64,000 bases of DNA from the IMG/VR virus record IMGVR_UViG_3300010885_050383, positions 1-64,000 of that record; one strand, given 5' to 3'. Origin of the DNA: a virus. Shown here one piece after another: positions 18,234 through 27,446 of the stretch (position 1 is its first letter; the number at the start of each line of letters is the position of its first letter). A program made the position numbers and the translations under genes. The notes below the pieces were generated by a model. It saw only the letters and a list, made by a program, of their open reading frames with translations. It did not search any database and was not told where the DNA came from.

Positions 18234-18846
18234 AAAAAGTAAAATATCAGAAGATACTATAAATTATTCTCCAGAAGAAGCGGAGATTTTAGGTATTGAT
18301 CTTGAAGAAGATCTTCCAATTGAAGAAGACATCGAAGAAATCGAAGAAGAAGAAGATTTTGATGCGGAAGAAATTGAGAAAATTATCGTTGAGGATGATA
18401 CAAAACCTAAAAAAAGAGGCAAAAAACCAGATAAAACTAAATTTTATGTAGATCCGAAAGAATTTGATCAACAAATTATAGTTTATTACAACAGTGGAGT
18501 TTTAAACGACGAACTAGCTGAGATGGTGAGTAAGATTGCACACAAACTAAGCTATGCTCCCAACTTTATAAATTATTCGTATAGAGAAGAAATGGTAGGT
18601 GATGGTATTATTAGAATGTTTAAGGCTCTTATGTCTAAAAAGTACAATCATTCTAAGGGTAATAATCCATTTTCATACTTTACCCGAATAGCTTTTAATG
18701 CATTTAGGAATAGAATCAAGAAAGAAAAGCATATTCATGAGACACACGAAAGGTATCAGAATGAGTATTTAACATTTTCTGAAAACTATAACAATATGGT
18801 TAAAAACAACAGAACCAAAATGTATAAAAACAGTCAAGATAGCTAA
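18205..18846 (+). CDS. Late-transcription sigma factor gp55
   Basis: A 213-residue protein from ATG 18205 (MNTPKKKYRK); longer in-frame starts lie inside uvsW. The N-terminal 85 residues are an acidic/basic extension with a long Glu run. The rest resembles T4 gp55 and region 2 of sigma factors: FYVDPKEFDQQI, then ELAEMVSKIAHKL, then YREEMVGDGIIRMFKAL, then FSYFTRIAFNAFRNRI. gp55 directs host RNA polymerase to TATAAATA promoters with the clamp gp45. The order uvsY-uvsW-55-47 is compatible with the T4-type core cluster. Confidence 0.85.
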   Translation: MNTPKKKYRKKSKISEDTINYSPEEAEILGIDLEEDLPIEEDIEEIEEEEDFDAEEIEKIIVEDDTKPKKRGKKPDKTKFYVDPKEFDQQIIVYYNSGVLNDELAEMVSKIAHKLSYAPNFINYSYREEMVGDGIIRMFKALMSKKYNHSKGNNPFSYFTRIAFNAFRNRIKKEKHIHETHERYQNEYLTFSENYNNMVKNNRTKMYKNSQDS

Positions 18847-19898
18847 TGAGTTATTCAATAAAAAGTAATACTATAGGTATATTTTCTGATATTCATATTG
18901 GGCTAGGCCAAGATAGTGTCATGTGGCATGATATTGTTTTGGATTTTGCTAAATGGGCAGCGAAAAAATATATAAAAGCAGGAATCAATGATATAATAAT
19001 TCCGGGTGATATCTTTCATAATAGAAATGAAATTTCAGTTAATACCATAGCAGTTGCTACAGAATTTTTTGACATATTAAAGGATTTTAGAATTTTCATA
19101 TCTGCTGGAAATCATGACAGCTTCTATAAAGATAGATCTGATGTGAATTCTATAAGCATCCTTAAAGGATGGGACAATATTATTATCATTGATAAAAAAC
19201 CTTTGCTTATAAAGGCAGGAGATAAAACTATTTCCCTCATCCCTTGGGGAACTGATATAGCAGATATTCCAGATGCGGACATTTGTTTTGGTCATTTTGA
19301 AATAAACAATTTTTACATGAATAGTTTCAAAACATGTGATCATGGTTTGGAATCAAAAAGCCTTTTAAACATATCACCTCTTATTATTTCTGGACATTTC
19401 CATAAAATGGATCACAGGGTTTATAATAACGGAGAAATTATTTATGTAGGAAGCCCTTTTCAACATAATTTCGGTGATTGTGGTGATAAAAGAGGCATCC
19501 ACATCTTTAATATAAAAACCAATCAGTTTGAATTCATAGAAAACGACATATCACCAAAGCATATTAAAATTTATTTGAGTAAAATTAAAAAAGGAGAACA
19601 AAATTCCGATTTTTTACAATTCAATGTAAAAAATAATCTAATTTCTCTTGTCATAGACGAAGAACTCAGTAGTGAAAAAATAAATTTGCTGAGTTCAAAA
19701 ATAAATTCTTTCAATCCAAAGTTTTTAAGAATAGATTATAAAAATGTTAATAATGAACTTGAAAAAACCGAAGGAGTTGACTATAATACGGTAGACATCG
19801 AAAAAAACCTTGAAGATTTCATAGAATCATTGGATATCAAATATAAAACAGAAACTACCGAATACCTAACACAATTATACAAAAAATTAACATCATGA
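18846..19898 (+). CDS. Recombination endonuclease subunit gp47 (Mre11-like)
   Basis: A 350-residue calcineurin-like phosphoesterase with the Mre11 metal motifs in order: FSDIHIG near residue 13, PGDIFHNR near residue 48, AGNHDS near residue 81, and GHFE plus SGHFHKMD near residues 148 and 180. With gp46 it resects DNA ends for recombination and degrades host DNA. T4 gp47 is 339 residues. Its partner gene 46 is not adjacent but 11.8 kb downstream, beyond the glycan island, and the gp47 stop overlaps the first island gene as ATGA. Confidence 0.9.
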   Translation: MSYSIKSNTIGIFSDIHIGLGQDSVMWHDIVLDFAKWAAKKYIKAGINDIIIPGDIFHNRNEISVNTIAVATEFFDILKDFRIFISAGNHDSFYKDRSDVNSISILKGWDNIIIIDKKPLLIKAGDKTISLIPWGTDIADIPDADICFGHFEINNFYMNSFKTCDHGLESKSLLNISPLIISGHFHKMDHRVYNNGEIIYVGSPFQHNFGDCGDKRGIHIFNIKTNQFEFIENDISPKHIKIYLSKIKKGEQNSDFLQFNVKNNLISLVIDEELSSEKINLLSSKINSFNPKFLRIDYKNVNNELEKTEGVDYNTVDIEKNLEDFIESLDIKYKTETTEYLTQLYKKLTS

Positions 19899-20665
19899 AA
19901 GAAAAAATTTATATTATGGATGAAATTGGAATCGGAATACTTGATGTGTATAGCCAAACCGATTTAGAAAATTGTTATAATTCTATACCAGAAGAGTTCA
20001 GGAATGATGTTCTTGTAGCATCTGCTACAAATAACAAGATGGTAAATGAAAATTTTAAAAAATATGGTGAAGTTCCGTTTGCAACTCTTAGAAATTGGCT
20101 TATTTCTCAGTTCAGACTTAAAGGTTGCAAATATTATTTCCTCATAAGCTCCAATCAGATCATCCAAGATCCAAAAATTTTCTTTAAGACCATCCAGCTT
20201 GCCGAAACTTTTGGCACATGGTTTATTGTAGGAAACGGAAATAATATAACAGAGTTAGAAGATGATGTTTCTGGTATAACTTTGAATGTATCCCCCGATC
20301 TTAACACAGATTTTATTTTTACATTCTCTGGTATTGTTAAAAACAATGGGTTTTTTGATGAAAGATTTTTTAATACCAAAAATCTTGATGTTTTAGATTA
20401 TATAATTCGTTTAAGAGCTAGAGGGGTGTATCCTCCCAACCACTTCAATCCAACTGTTGGAAAAGGAGTAAAAACTGCAAAATCTTTTTTAGAAAAAATT
20501 AAGTTTAAGGATATTCCAGACCGAGATAAGAGTGTTGGACTTTCCTATGCATACTTCAACCATTTACACAAGTATATACCAACACAAAACGATCCTCCAG
20601 CAGTATCACAGGAAGAACTTTTGAAAAGTTTAGATATAATGCAACAAAAATATGCAAAAAAATAA
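19895..20665 (+). CDS. GT-A-fold glycosyltransferase-like protein, degenerate metal motif
   Basis: A 256-residue protein that follows the plan of the next two genes: an N-terminal strand-turn, a YYFLISSNQIIQDP segment where active relatives have EDDI.I.DP, and an FDERFFNTKN..LDY..R..ARGVYPPN segment corresponding to their FDE...EH.D region. The acidic DxD is replaced by SSN, so catalysis is doubtful and it may be an inactive partner. ATG 19895 overlaps the gp47 stop; ATG 19916 is an alternative. It overlaps the next gene by 14 bases. Confidence 0.7.
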   Translation: MKEKIYIMDEIGIGILDVYSQTDLENCYNSIPEEFRNDVLVASATNNKMVNENFKKYGEVPFATLRNWLISQFRLKGCKYYFLISSNQIIQDPKIFFKTIQLAETFGTWFIVGNGNNITELEDDVSGITLNVSPDLNTDFIFTFSGIVKNNGFFDERFFNTKNLDVLDYIIRLRARGVYPPNHFNPTVGKGVKTAKSFLEKIKFKDIPDRDKSVGLSYAYFNHLHKYIPTQNDPPAVSQEELLKSLDIMQQKYAKK

Positions 20666-21479
20666 AATTGGTGTTGGTATAATCACATGTGACCGAGAAG
20701 ATTTTTTTAAAAAAGCAGCAAAAAGTCTTCGTAATGCTTTAGAAAATTATTCAGACAGTGAGATAATCGTTGTGAATGATGGATATGAGAGGTTGGAAAC
20801 GCCAAATATTCATTGTGTTAAAACAACTGGTAAAATCGGAGTAGGTAAAGCTAAAAATATTGCTCTAGATTATCTTATTGATAAGGATTGCGAACATATT
20901 TTCTTGATGGAAGATGATATTGAAATTATAGATCCAAATGTTTTCAATGAATACATTAAAACCTCAAATGTAACAGGAGTTAAACACTTAAACTACGGAT
21001 TGCATGGTAATCATAATCAAGATGCTTATGGAAATCCAACAGTAAGAAAAACTGTTAACTATCCAGATAATACCAAGCTGGATTTATATCCTAATCTTCT
21101 TGGTGCTTTTAGTTATTTTCATGTTTCCGTTTTAGATGAGGTTGGTTTAATTGATGAAGAATTCTATAATGCTATGGAGCATGTAGATCATACATATAGA
21201 ATCATTAACGCTGGTTATCATCCACCATTTCGTTGGTTTGCAGATGTTCATGGTTCCAACAAGATGCTTAAAGACATTGTTCCAGACCACGAGCAAAGTA
21301 AAATTAGAAACGAAGCCAATTTCCAAGAAATCTTTAAGAAAGGACTTGATCTATTCATATGGAAATGGGGATTTAGTGTCGTTCATGGATATGGACCAAT
21401 AGAAAAGAAAATATCAGAACAAGAAACTTTAGAAAAATTAAAACAAATATGGAAATCTCACCAGCAGACATTGGAGTAG
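20652..21479 (+). CDS. Family 2 glycosyltransferase
   Basis: A 275-residue single-domain GT-A enzyme: IGVGIITCDRE at the start, IIVVNDGYE near residue 40, KAKNIALDYL near residue 77, and the metal-binding MEDDIEI near residue 95. A C-terminal FYNAMEHVDHTYRI near residue 170 is the acceptor/base motif. It is a close paralogue of the N-terminal domain of the next gene. Donor and acceptor cannot be read from sequence. Confidence 0.82.
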   Translation: MQKNKIGVGIITCDREDFFKKAAKSLRNALENYSDSEIIVVNDGYERLETPNIHCVKTTGKIGVGKAKNIALDYLIDKDCEHIFLMEDDIEIIDPNVFNEYIKTSNVTGVKHLNYGLHGNHNQDAYGNPTVRKTVNYPDNTKLDLYPNLLGAFSYFHVSVLDEVGLIDEEFYNAMEHVDHTYRIINAGYHPPFRWFADVHGSNKMLKDIVPDHEQSKIRNEANFQEIFKKGLDLFIWKWGFSVVHGYGPIEKKISEQETLEKLKQIWKSHQQTLE

Positions 21480-22939
21480 TGTTAGTAACCTATAACAGAC
21501 CAGAATATTATAAAAAAGTTCTGGAAAGTTTACCAAATGACAAGTTTGATACTCTTGTTGTTGTAAACGATGGGATTAATTCATATGCTAATGAAACAGA
21601 AGCTGAATTTGTTATATTAAACAAAGCTCAACTAGGCGTTGCAAAGAGCAAAAACATAGGAATCAAGACTCTTTTGAATCATGATGATCAGATAAAATAC
21701 GTTTTTATCATAGAGGATGATATTTTAATCAAAGATCCTAATGTATTTGAAGCATATATCAAAGCAGCAGAGTCTACTGGTATTCATCATTTATGTTATG
21801 AGAAAGTTGCTGGTAATGAAAAGACTCTAAAGTACACTTTAGAGCAACCAGATGGGGTTAAAATTGGTTTTTATACCAATCCTCAAGGTGCATTCATGTT
21901 TATCAATGCAAATATTATTAAAAAAGTTGGAATGTTTGATGAAGGCTATACGAATGCTTTTGAACATATTGATTTTGAGTATACTCTTGCCAAAAAAGTT
22001 ATTGCTCCCCCATTTTGGTATTTCCCTGATCTTTTAAACAGCGAAAATTATCTAACAGATATTGAAGGAAGCAGCGAAAACTCTTCAATTACCAATAAAG
22101 ATCAGTATAAAGAGAATTGGGATAAGTCTGCTGCTCATTTTGTTCAAAAGTGGGGTCATTTTACTAATACAATTCCAGATCCGGGTATTAAAATTTTTGA
22201 AAATACACTAATTCATCTTCAAAATTCTTATAGTAGAAAGACTTTGGTCAATAAAGGTCATAAACTCTCTGTTATAATACCCTATAGAAAGCGTGAGGAG
22301 GCTCTAAAAACGATTATTCCTGCTCTGGAGGCATATTTGCCCAAACAAGTGGATAATTATGAGATTTTGATCATGGAACAAGCAAATGAGAACCCTTTTA
22401 ATAAAGGATTATTGAATAATTTAGGATATTCTTTTTCTGCCAAAGATTCTGATTACTTTTGTTTTCATGACGTTGATTTAATTCCTCAATATTCAGATTA
22501 TAGTTATCCAGAAAGACCTTCTCATATAAGCAGTCATTGCAGTCAGTTTAATTATATTAATATACCAGATAAAATTATGGGGGGAGTTATATTATTTAAT
22601 AAAGATGATTATAAAAAAGTTAATGGATATAGCAATCAATTTAATGGTTGGGGAAAAGAAGACGATGATCTTTATGCTCGTTGTGAAAAAGAAAAATTAA
22701 CTCCTTATAAACATCCGTTTGGTAGATTTTATAGCGTTCCTCATCAACATAGGCTTACTTCGGCTTTAGAAAACGAACTTCATTTAAAGAATGGAGAAAG
22801 ATTTCGTGCATTTGAGTCTGGAAAATTAGGAGAGGAATATCATAAATTAGATGGAATTTCAGATTGCATGAGTTATTTGAAAAATATTAAACTAAAAGAA
22901 CAAAAGAATAAAGTTTCTCATTTTGTGGTTGATTTTTAA
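21449..22939 (+). CDS. Two-domain glycosyltransferase: GT2 fused to a beta-1,4-galactosyltransferase-like (GT7) domain
   Basis: A 496-residue fusion. Residues 1-255 are a GT2 domain with VVVNDG, KSKNIGIKTLL and IEDDILIKDP, paralogous to the preceding gene. Residues about 270-465 resemble family GT7: SVIIPYRKREE, then FHDVDLIPQ (DxD), then SHISSH, then GGVILFN, then VNGYSNQFNGWGKEDDD, then a His-rich SVPHQHR. These are the diagnostic landmarks of animal beta4GalT (DVDLIP, GGV, GWG.EDDD). The enzyme could add two successive sugars. It overlaps the previous gene by 31 bases. Confidence 0.85.
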   Translation: MEISPADIGVVLVTYNRPEYYKKVLESLPNDKFDTLVVVNDGINSYANETEAEFVILNKAQLGVAKSKNIGIKTLLNHDDQIKYVFIIEDDILIKDPNVFEAYIKAAESTGIHHLCYEKVAGNEKTLKYTLEQPDGVKIGFYTNPQGAFMFINANIIKKVGMFDEGYTNAFEHIDFEYTLAKKVIAPPFWYFPDLLNSENYLTDIEGSSENSSITNKDQYKENWDKSAAHFVQKWGHFTNTIPDPGIKIFENTLIHLQNSYSRKTLVNKGHKLSVIIPYRKREEALKTIIPALEAYLPKQVDNYEILIMEQANENPFNKGLLNNLGYSFSAKDSDYFCFHDVDLIPQYSDYSYPERPSHISSHCSQFNYINIPDKIMGGVILFNKDDYKKVNGYSNQFNGWGKEDDDLYARCEKEKLTPYKHPFGRFYSVPHQHRLTSALENELHLKNGERFRAFESGKLGEEYHKLDGISDCMSYLKNIKLKEQKNKVSHFVVDF

Positions 22940-22964
22940 TCAAAGTTAAATAATTTTTATACAT

Positions 22965-23510
22965 ATGTCTAAACGTTTATCAATTTTAACTGCTACAATG
23001 CACGAAAGGAACGGAATATTCCGAAATTTGGCAAAAGTATTAAAAGCACAATCTAATTCAAATGTAGAAATGCTTGCTATTTGTGATAATGGGGAATTAT
23101 CCATAGGGGCAAAGAGAAATCAATTGCTAGAAGCTGCCAAAGGCGATTATGTATGCTTTGTCGATGATGATGACATGATTTCACCGTTTTATATTCATGG
23201 TATCCTTACAGCATTAAAGGATAATCCAGACTGCGTAGGAATTGAAGGAATAATAACTAGTATTGGGGTTGGGCCTAAAAAATTTGTTCATTCTTTACAA
23301 TATGTAGATTGGTTTGAAAAAGATAATGTATATTATCGTTGCCCAAACCACTTAAATCCTATAAAAAGAGAAATAGCACTTGATGCAAAATTTCCAGAGA
23401 CATATTTTGGAGAAGATAAAGAATTTTCTCACAGACTTGCTGGAAAGCTTAAAACCGAAGTTTTTATCAAAGGACCCATTTACTTTTATTACCCTTCAAG
23501 AGATTGTTAA
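22965..23510 (+). CDS. Family 2 glycosyltransferase, short
   Basis: A 181-residue compact GT-A enzyme with LSILTATMHERN at the start, LAICDNGE near residue 36, IGAKRNQLLEAAKGDYV near residue 47 and a clear FVDDDDMIS metal motif near residue 65. FGEDKEFSHRL near residue 147 is the acceptor motif. It is shorter than typical GT2 (about 250) but has both key motifs. GTTAAATA at 22945-22952 precedes it, so the 25-base gap may hold an internal promoter. Confidence 0.8.
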   Translation: MSKRLSILTATMHERNGIFRNLAKVLKAQSNSNVEMLAICDNGELSIGAKRNQLLEAAKGDYVCFVDDDDMISPFYIHGILTALKDNPDCVGIEGIITSIGVGPKKFVHSLQYVDWFEKDNVYYRCPNHLNPIKREIALDAKFPETYFGEDKEFSHRLAGKLKTEVFIKGPIYFYYPSRDC

Positions 23511-23511
23511 A

Positions 23512-24855
23512 ATGAAAATTCTAATAAAATTTCCTACAAGGAGTAGGCCAGATAAATTTTTTGCTGTATTGGATCAATATTTAAACAAAGCATCCGATCC
23601 TTCTAAATTAGCATTTTTAATTTCTATGGATGATGACGATTCATCTATGAATAATAATGCAATTAAAATAAGACTCAATTCTTATAAAGAAAAAGTAAAG
23701 ATTGCATATTTTTTTGGAAACAGTAAAACCAAAATGCAGGCAATAAATGCTGATATGGAAAAAGTAAATGGTTGGGATATTGTACTTCTTGCCTCTGATG
23801 ATATGATTCCAATAGAAAAAGGGTATGATGAAGTTATACGTCAAGACATGACTAATAATTTTAATGATACTGATGGAGTCCTATGGTATTCGGACGGAGC
23901 ACAAAATAATATTAATACTCTTTCTATTTTAGGAAAAAAGTACTATGATCGTTTTGGATATATTTATAACCCAGAATACGTGAGTCTTTGGTGTGATAAT
24001 GAATTTACTGATGTTTCTTTAAAGCTTAAAAAATGTTATAAATCAGATAAAATTATTATTGAACATCAACATCCAGCATGGCAAAAAGCAGATTTTGATC
24101 CTTTGTATGCAAGGAATGAATCATACTATGGAGTAGATCAACAGACATATGAAAGAAGAAGTAAAAATAATTTTGACCTTCCTAAAAAGAAACTTATAAA
24201 TTTTTGTGTCTATGGAACACATCCTATGTATAGTATGGGTGCTATCAAAAATATAGAATTGGCTGCAAAAATATTTCCAGATTGGGTTTGTAGGTTTTAT
24301 GTATTCAAAGAATGTTTTGATTTAGTCCCTAAAATACGAGAATATCCTAATACTGAAGTTGTTTTATGCAAGAAAACAGGAAGTCACTATTCAATGTTGT
24401 ATAGATTTTTATCATTTGCTGAAACTGATACCAGTCATTTTATTTCAAGAGATACTGATTCTCGATTAAGCATTAGAGAAAAAGAAGCAGTAGATCAATG
24501 GTTAGAATCTGGAAAGTCGTTTCATATAATGAAAGATCATCCAAAATATCATAGAACTCCAGAATATCCTATTTTAGGAGGAATGTTTGGAGCGAAAGGC
24601 GGAATAGTTCCAGATATAGAAGATCATATAAAATATTACATTCAACATAATGAAAATATGCACGGTATGGATCAATACTTTTTACAATATATCTATGAAA
24701 ATTATGCAATCAATGACAATATTACTCATGACTGCAATTTTCCTTCCCCTAGAAATGTAGAAAGAGATGGTATATGGTTTGTTGGTCAGCCCATAGATGA
24801 AAATAATAAATTTTTTGGTCCTGCGGATCATTACATAGAAACTTTAAATCAATAA
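23512..24855 (+). CDS. Two-domain glycosyltransferase-like protein
   Basis: A 447-residue protein from ATG 23512, one base after the preceding stop; a longer in-frame start inside the previous gene is rejected. Residues 1-220 are GT-A-like (FPTRSRP, SMDDDDSS, LLASDDMIP, WCDNEF.DV). Residues 225-447 form a second domain with YGTHPMYSMGAIKN, SRDTDSRLSIREK, and an ILGGMFGAKGG segment. A domain of this kind with R-D-x-D-S-R occurs in bacterial polysaccharide glycosyltransferases. Both parts have metal-binding acidic motifs, so two transfers are possible. Confidence 0.75.
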   Translation: MKILIKFPTRSRPDKFFAVLDQYLNKASDPSKLAFLISMDDDDSSMNNNAIKIRLNSYKEKVKIAYFFGNSKTKMQAINADMEKVNGWDIVLLASDDMIPIEKGYDEVIRQDMTNNFNDTDGVLWYSDGAQNNINTLSILGKKYYDRFGYIYNPEYVSLWCDNEFTDVSLKLKKCYKSDKIIIEHQHPAWQKADFDPLYARNESYYGVDQQTYERRSKNNFDLPKKKLINFCVYGTHPMYSMGAIKNIELAAKIFPDWVCRFYVFKECFDLVPKIREYPNTEVVLCKKTGSHYSMLYRFLSFAETDTSHFISRDTDSRLSIREKEAVDQWLESGKSFHIMKDHPKYHRTPEYPILGGMFGAKGGIVPDIEDHIKYYIQHNENMHGMDQYFLQYIYENYAINDNITHDCNFPSPRNVERDGIWFVGQPIDENNKFFGPADHYIETLNQ

Positions 24856-24858
24856 ATT

Positions 24859-25485
24859 ATGTATTTTAGTCAACAACAAGAAGATTATATTTTATCACAA
24901 AAATATTTAAATTATAGAAATGGTACATTTGTTGAATTAGGAGCTATGAATGGAGTAACATACTCCAATACTTTATTTTTTGAACAACAATTAGGTTGGT
25001 CTGGCGTTTTAATAGAACCAACAAATCAATTTGAAGAATTGAAAGTTAATAGAAAAAATTGTAAAAACTATAATGTTGCTGTTTCTATTACAGAAGGAGA
25101 AGTAGAATTTTTAGGGTCTGGAGCCGTAGGTGGAATGTTGCACACAATGCCTTCCTTTCATAGAGAAGGTAATGGTTTAAACTCTCATGTACCATTTCGT
25201 GTAAAAACTATGCCTATATCTAAAATTTTAAAAGATGCTGAAATAAAAAAAATAGATTTTTTTTCTATTGATACCGAAGGAGGTGAATTAGAAGTATTAA
25301 GTTCATTTGATTGGAAAATTCCAGTTTATATAATGTTGGTAGAATTTGCAACAGATAGAGAAAGCGATCCTTTTGTTTATAAAAAAAATAAAAAATGTAG
25401 AGATATGCTTGTAGAAAATGGTTTTACTTTTGATATGATTATAGGTTGTAATGAAGTGTGGATTAATAATAATTTTAATAAATGA
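24859..25485 (+). CDS. FkbM-family methyltransferase (first copy)
   Basis: A 208-residue SAM-dependent methyltransferase of the FkbM type: FVELGAMNGVTYSNT near residue 24 (motif I), VLIEPTNQ near residue 51, VAVSITEGEVEF near residue 73, and the family-typical DFFSIDTEGGELEVLSSFDW near residue 133. FkbM enzymes O-methylate sugars or polyketides, so a role in capping a glycan fits the neighbours. It overlaps the next gene by ATGA. Confidence 0.87.
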   Translation: MYFSQQQEDYILSQKYLNYRNGTFVELGAMNGVTYSNTLFFEQQLGWSGVLIEPTNQFEELKVNRKNCKNYNVAVSITEGEVEFLGSGAVGGMLHTMPSFHREGNGLNSHVPFRVKTMPISKILKDAEIKKIDFFSIDTEGGELEVLSSFDWKIPVYIMLVEFATDRESDPFVYKKNKKCRDMLVENGFTFDMIIGCNEVWINNNFNK

Positions 25486-26372
25486 AAAGTATAGTAACAG
25501 GAGGAAAGGGATTTATTGGTAGTAATCTTGTAAAAAAATTAGTCGAGCTTGGAGATACTGTAATTGTTATAGATAATAATAGCTCCAACAACAAAAACAA
25601 CCATATTATAGATGGAGCAATCTACTATGATTATGATTTAAATGAGTTTGATAAAATACTAGGATTATTTGGAGCCGTTGACAGATGTTTTCATCTTGCA
25701 GCAGATATATCAATAGATTATTGTAATAAATTTCCAAGAAAAAGTGGTTTAAATAATACAAATATTACATTGAATGTATTAGAAGCTTGTAGATTGATGA
25801 AAGTAAAAAAATTTATATTCTCTTCTACTTCAGCAGTATATAAACAAATAGATAATAAAAAGATATATAGCGAAACAGATGAAACCAATCCTTTAAATTT
25901 ATATTCGGCATCTAAATTATATGGAGAAAATCTTTGTAAAATTTATTATAACCTTTATGGATTAGAAACAATTGTTTTAAGATATTTTAATGTATATGGT
26001 GAGAATAATTCTATTAGTCCATATTCATCAGTACTTGTAAATTTTCTAAACAATAAAAATCAAGATAAACCATTGTTAATTTATGGAGATGGAAATCAAA
26101 CACGAGATTTTATTAATGTAAATGATGTCGTAAAAATGAATATCATTGCATCAGAATCTAAATTAGAAACATATGGAGATGTTTACAATATAGGAACAGG
26201 GAAATCTATTTCTATTTTAAAATTAGCTTCATTAATATCATCGAATATACAGTTCATGCAACCTAAAATAGGGGAATTAAAGCATAGTTGTGCAGATATA
26301 AATAAAGTTATTAAAAATTTTGCTTGGAAATCTACTATTAGTATTGAAAATTGGTTGAATGCTTGTAGATAA
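25482..26372 (+). CDS. NAD-dependent nucleotide-sugar epimerase/dehydratase (GalE-type SDR)
   Basis: A 296-residue extended SDR. The NAD-binding TGGKGFIGSN is at residues 6-15, VIDNNSS follows the second strand, FSSTSAVY is near residue 114, and the catalytic YSASK motif (Tyr, Lys) is near residue 145. RYFNVYG and GDGNQTRDFINVND are the substrate-side motifs of UDP-sugar epimerases. It probably supplies an activated sugar to the surrounding transferases; the exact sugar cannot be told. Confidence 0.87.
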   Translation: MKSIVTGGKGFIGSNLVKKLVELGDTVIVIDNNSSNNKNNHIIDGAIYYDYDLNEFDKILGLFGAVDRCFHLAADISIDYCNKFPRKSGLNNTNITLNVLEACRLMKVKKFIFSSTSAVYKQIDNKKIYSETDETNPLNLYSASKLYGENLCKIYYNLYGLETIVLRYFNVYGENNSISPYSSVLVNFLNNKNQDKPLLIYGDGNQTRDFINVNDVVKMNIIASESKLETYGDVYNIGTGKSISILKLASLISSNIQFMQPKIGELKHSCADINKVIKNFAWKSTISIENWLNACR

Positions 26373-26375
26373 TAT

Positions 26376-27446
26376 ATGAAATTTTTTAATATTGATCTTC
26401 ATATCTCTATTATTGCTGATATGAAAAAAATTTTTTCGGATCTTGGTCATGAGGTATATGATAAATCTTTATCCGAACATACATGGGTTTTTAATAGAAA
26501 AAAAGACAGTGTACCCATGTTGGATAACGGAAGATGGATGCACCTTTCACCACAACAGTTTTCTGATGAATTCTATAATTCATACAAAAATATGTTTGAT
26601 GATAAGATAGATGCTTTTATAGTAACATATCCACCAGTATTTTCATTATTGTATAAGCATTTTAATAGACCGATTATTATTAATAATCCAATCAGATATG
26701 AATGGCCTTTTTCATTTAGAAAAGATGATTGGGAACAATTTAATGTTTTTTTAAGAGAAGGCGTTGATAACAAGAAAATTTTTCTTGTAGCAAATAATTT
26801 ACACGATAAAAAATATATGGAAGATTTTATCGAAAGAGAAGTAGAACATATTCCAAGTATTTGTGATTACTATGGAGATTATTACGAACCAAACGACAAT
26901 CATTTTATTTATTACTCCAGAAACAAAATATCAGAAATAACAAATGATAAAATTAAATATAAAGATGATATATTTAAATCACATAAACATAGTGATTTAG
27001 TAAATTGTAAAGGAATAATACATATTCCATATCAAATTTCTTATATGTCTATATTTGAGCAATATACAGCAAATATACCATTATTCTTACCCACAAAAGA
27101 ATTTTTAATGGAGATATACAAAGAAAATAAATACAGTGTTCTTAAAGAAGTATCTTGGAACAATTATTGTGGAGAAAAAAGCCATTCCTTTATACAGTAT
27201 AATGGAAAGCATGATCCTAATGATTATAATAATTACGAAGCAGTTGAAGAATGGTTAAAATATGCAGATTTTTATGATCAAGAGTGGATGCCACATATCA
27301 CTTATTTTTCTTCTTTTGAAGAATTAAATAAACTTGTAAATGAAATTGATACTAAAGAAATTTCAAATAAAATGAAAATTTTTAATGAAAAAAGAAAAAT
27401 ATTGATATACAATAAATGGAAAAATCTTATAAACAAAATAAAATGA
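26376..27446 (+). CDS. Unknown protein, possibly a GT-B glycosyltransferase
   Basis: A 356-residue protein starting with FFNIDLHISIIADMKKIFSDLGHEV, a pattern often seen at the N-terminus of GT-B transferases (first beta-strand and helix). FEQYTANIPLFLPTKEFLMEI near residue 228 resembles the C-terminal donor-site region of such enzymes, where a Glu contacts the nucleotide sugar. No classical motif is decisive. It stands between two epimerase genes and ends in an ATGA overlap with the second. Confidence 0.65.
   Translation: MKFFNIDLHISIIADMKKIFSDLGHEVYDKSLSEHTWVFNRKKDSVPMLDNGRWMHLSPQQFSDEFYNSYKNMFDDKIDAFIVTYPPVFSLLYKHFNRPIIINNPIRYEWPFSFRKDDWEQFNVFLREGVDNKKIFLVANNLHDKKYMEDFIEREVEHIPSICDYYGDYYEPNDNHFIYYSRNKISEITNDKIKYKDDIFKSHKHSDLVNCKGIIHIPYQISYMSIFEQYTANIPLFLPTKEFLMEIYKENKYSVLKEVSWNNYCGEKSHSFIQYNGKHDPNDYNNYEAVEEWLKYADFYDQEWMPHITYFSSFEELNKLVNEIDTKEISNKMKIFNEKRKILIYNKWKNLINKIK

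Noticed and set aside
23380-23511. Longer N-terminus for the 23512 glycosyltransferase
   Set aside because: The extra 44 codons are read inside the previous GT gene in another frame, and ATG 23512 one base after its stop gives a normal start.
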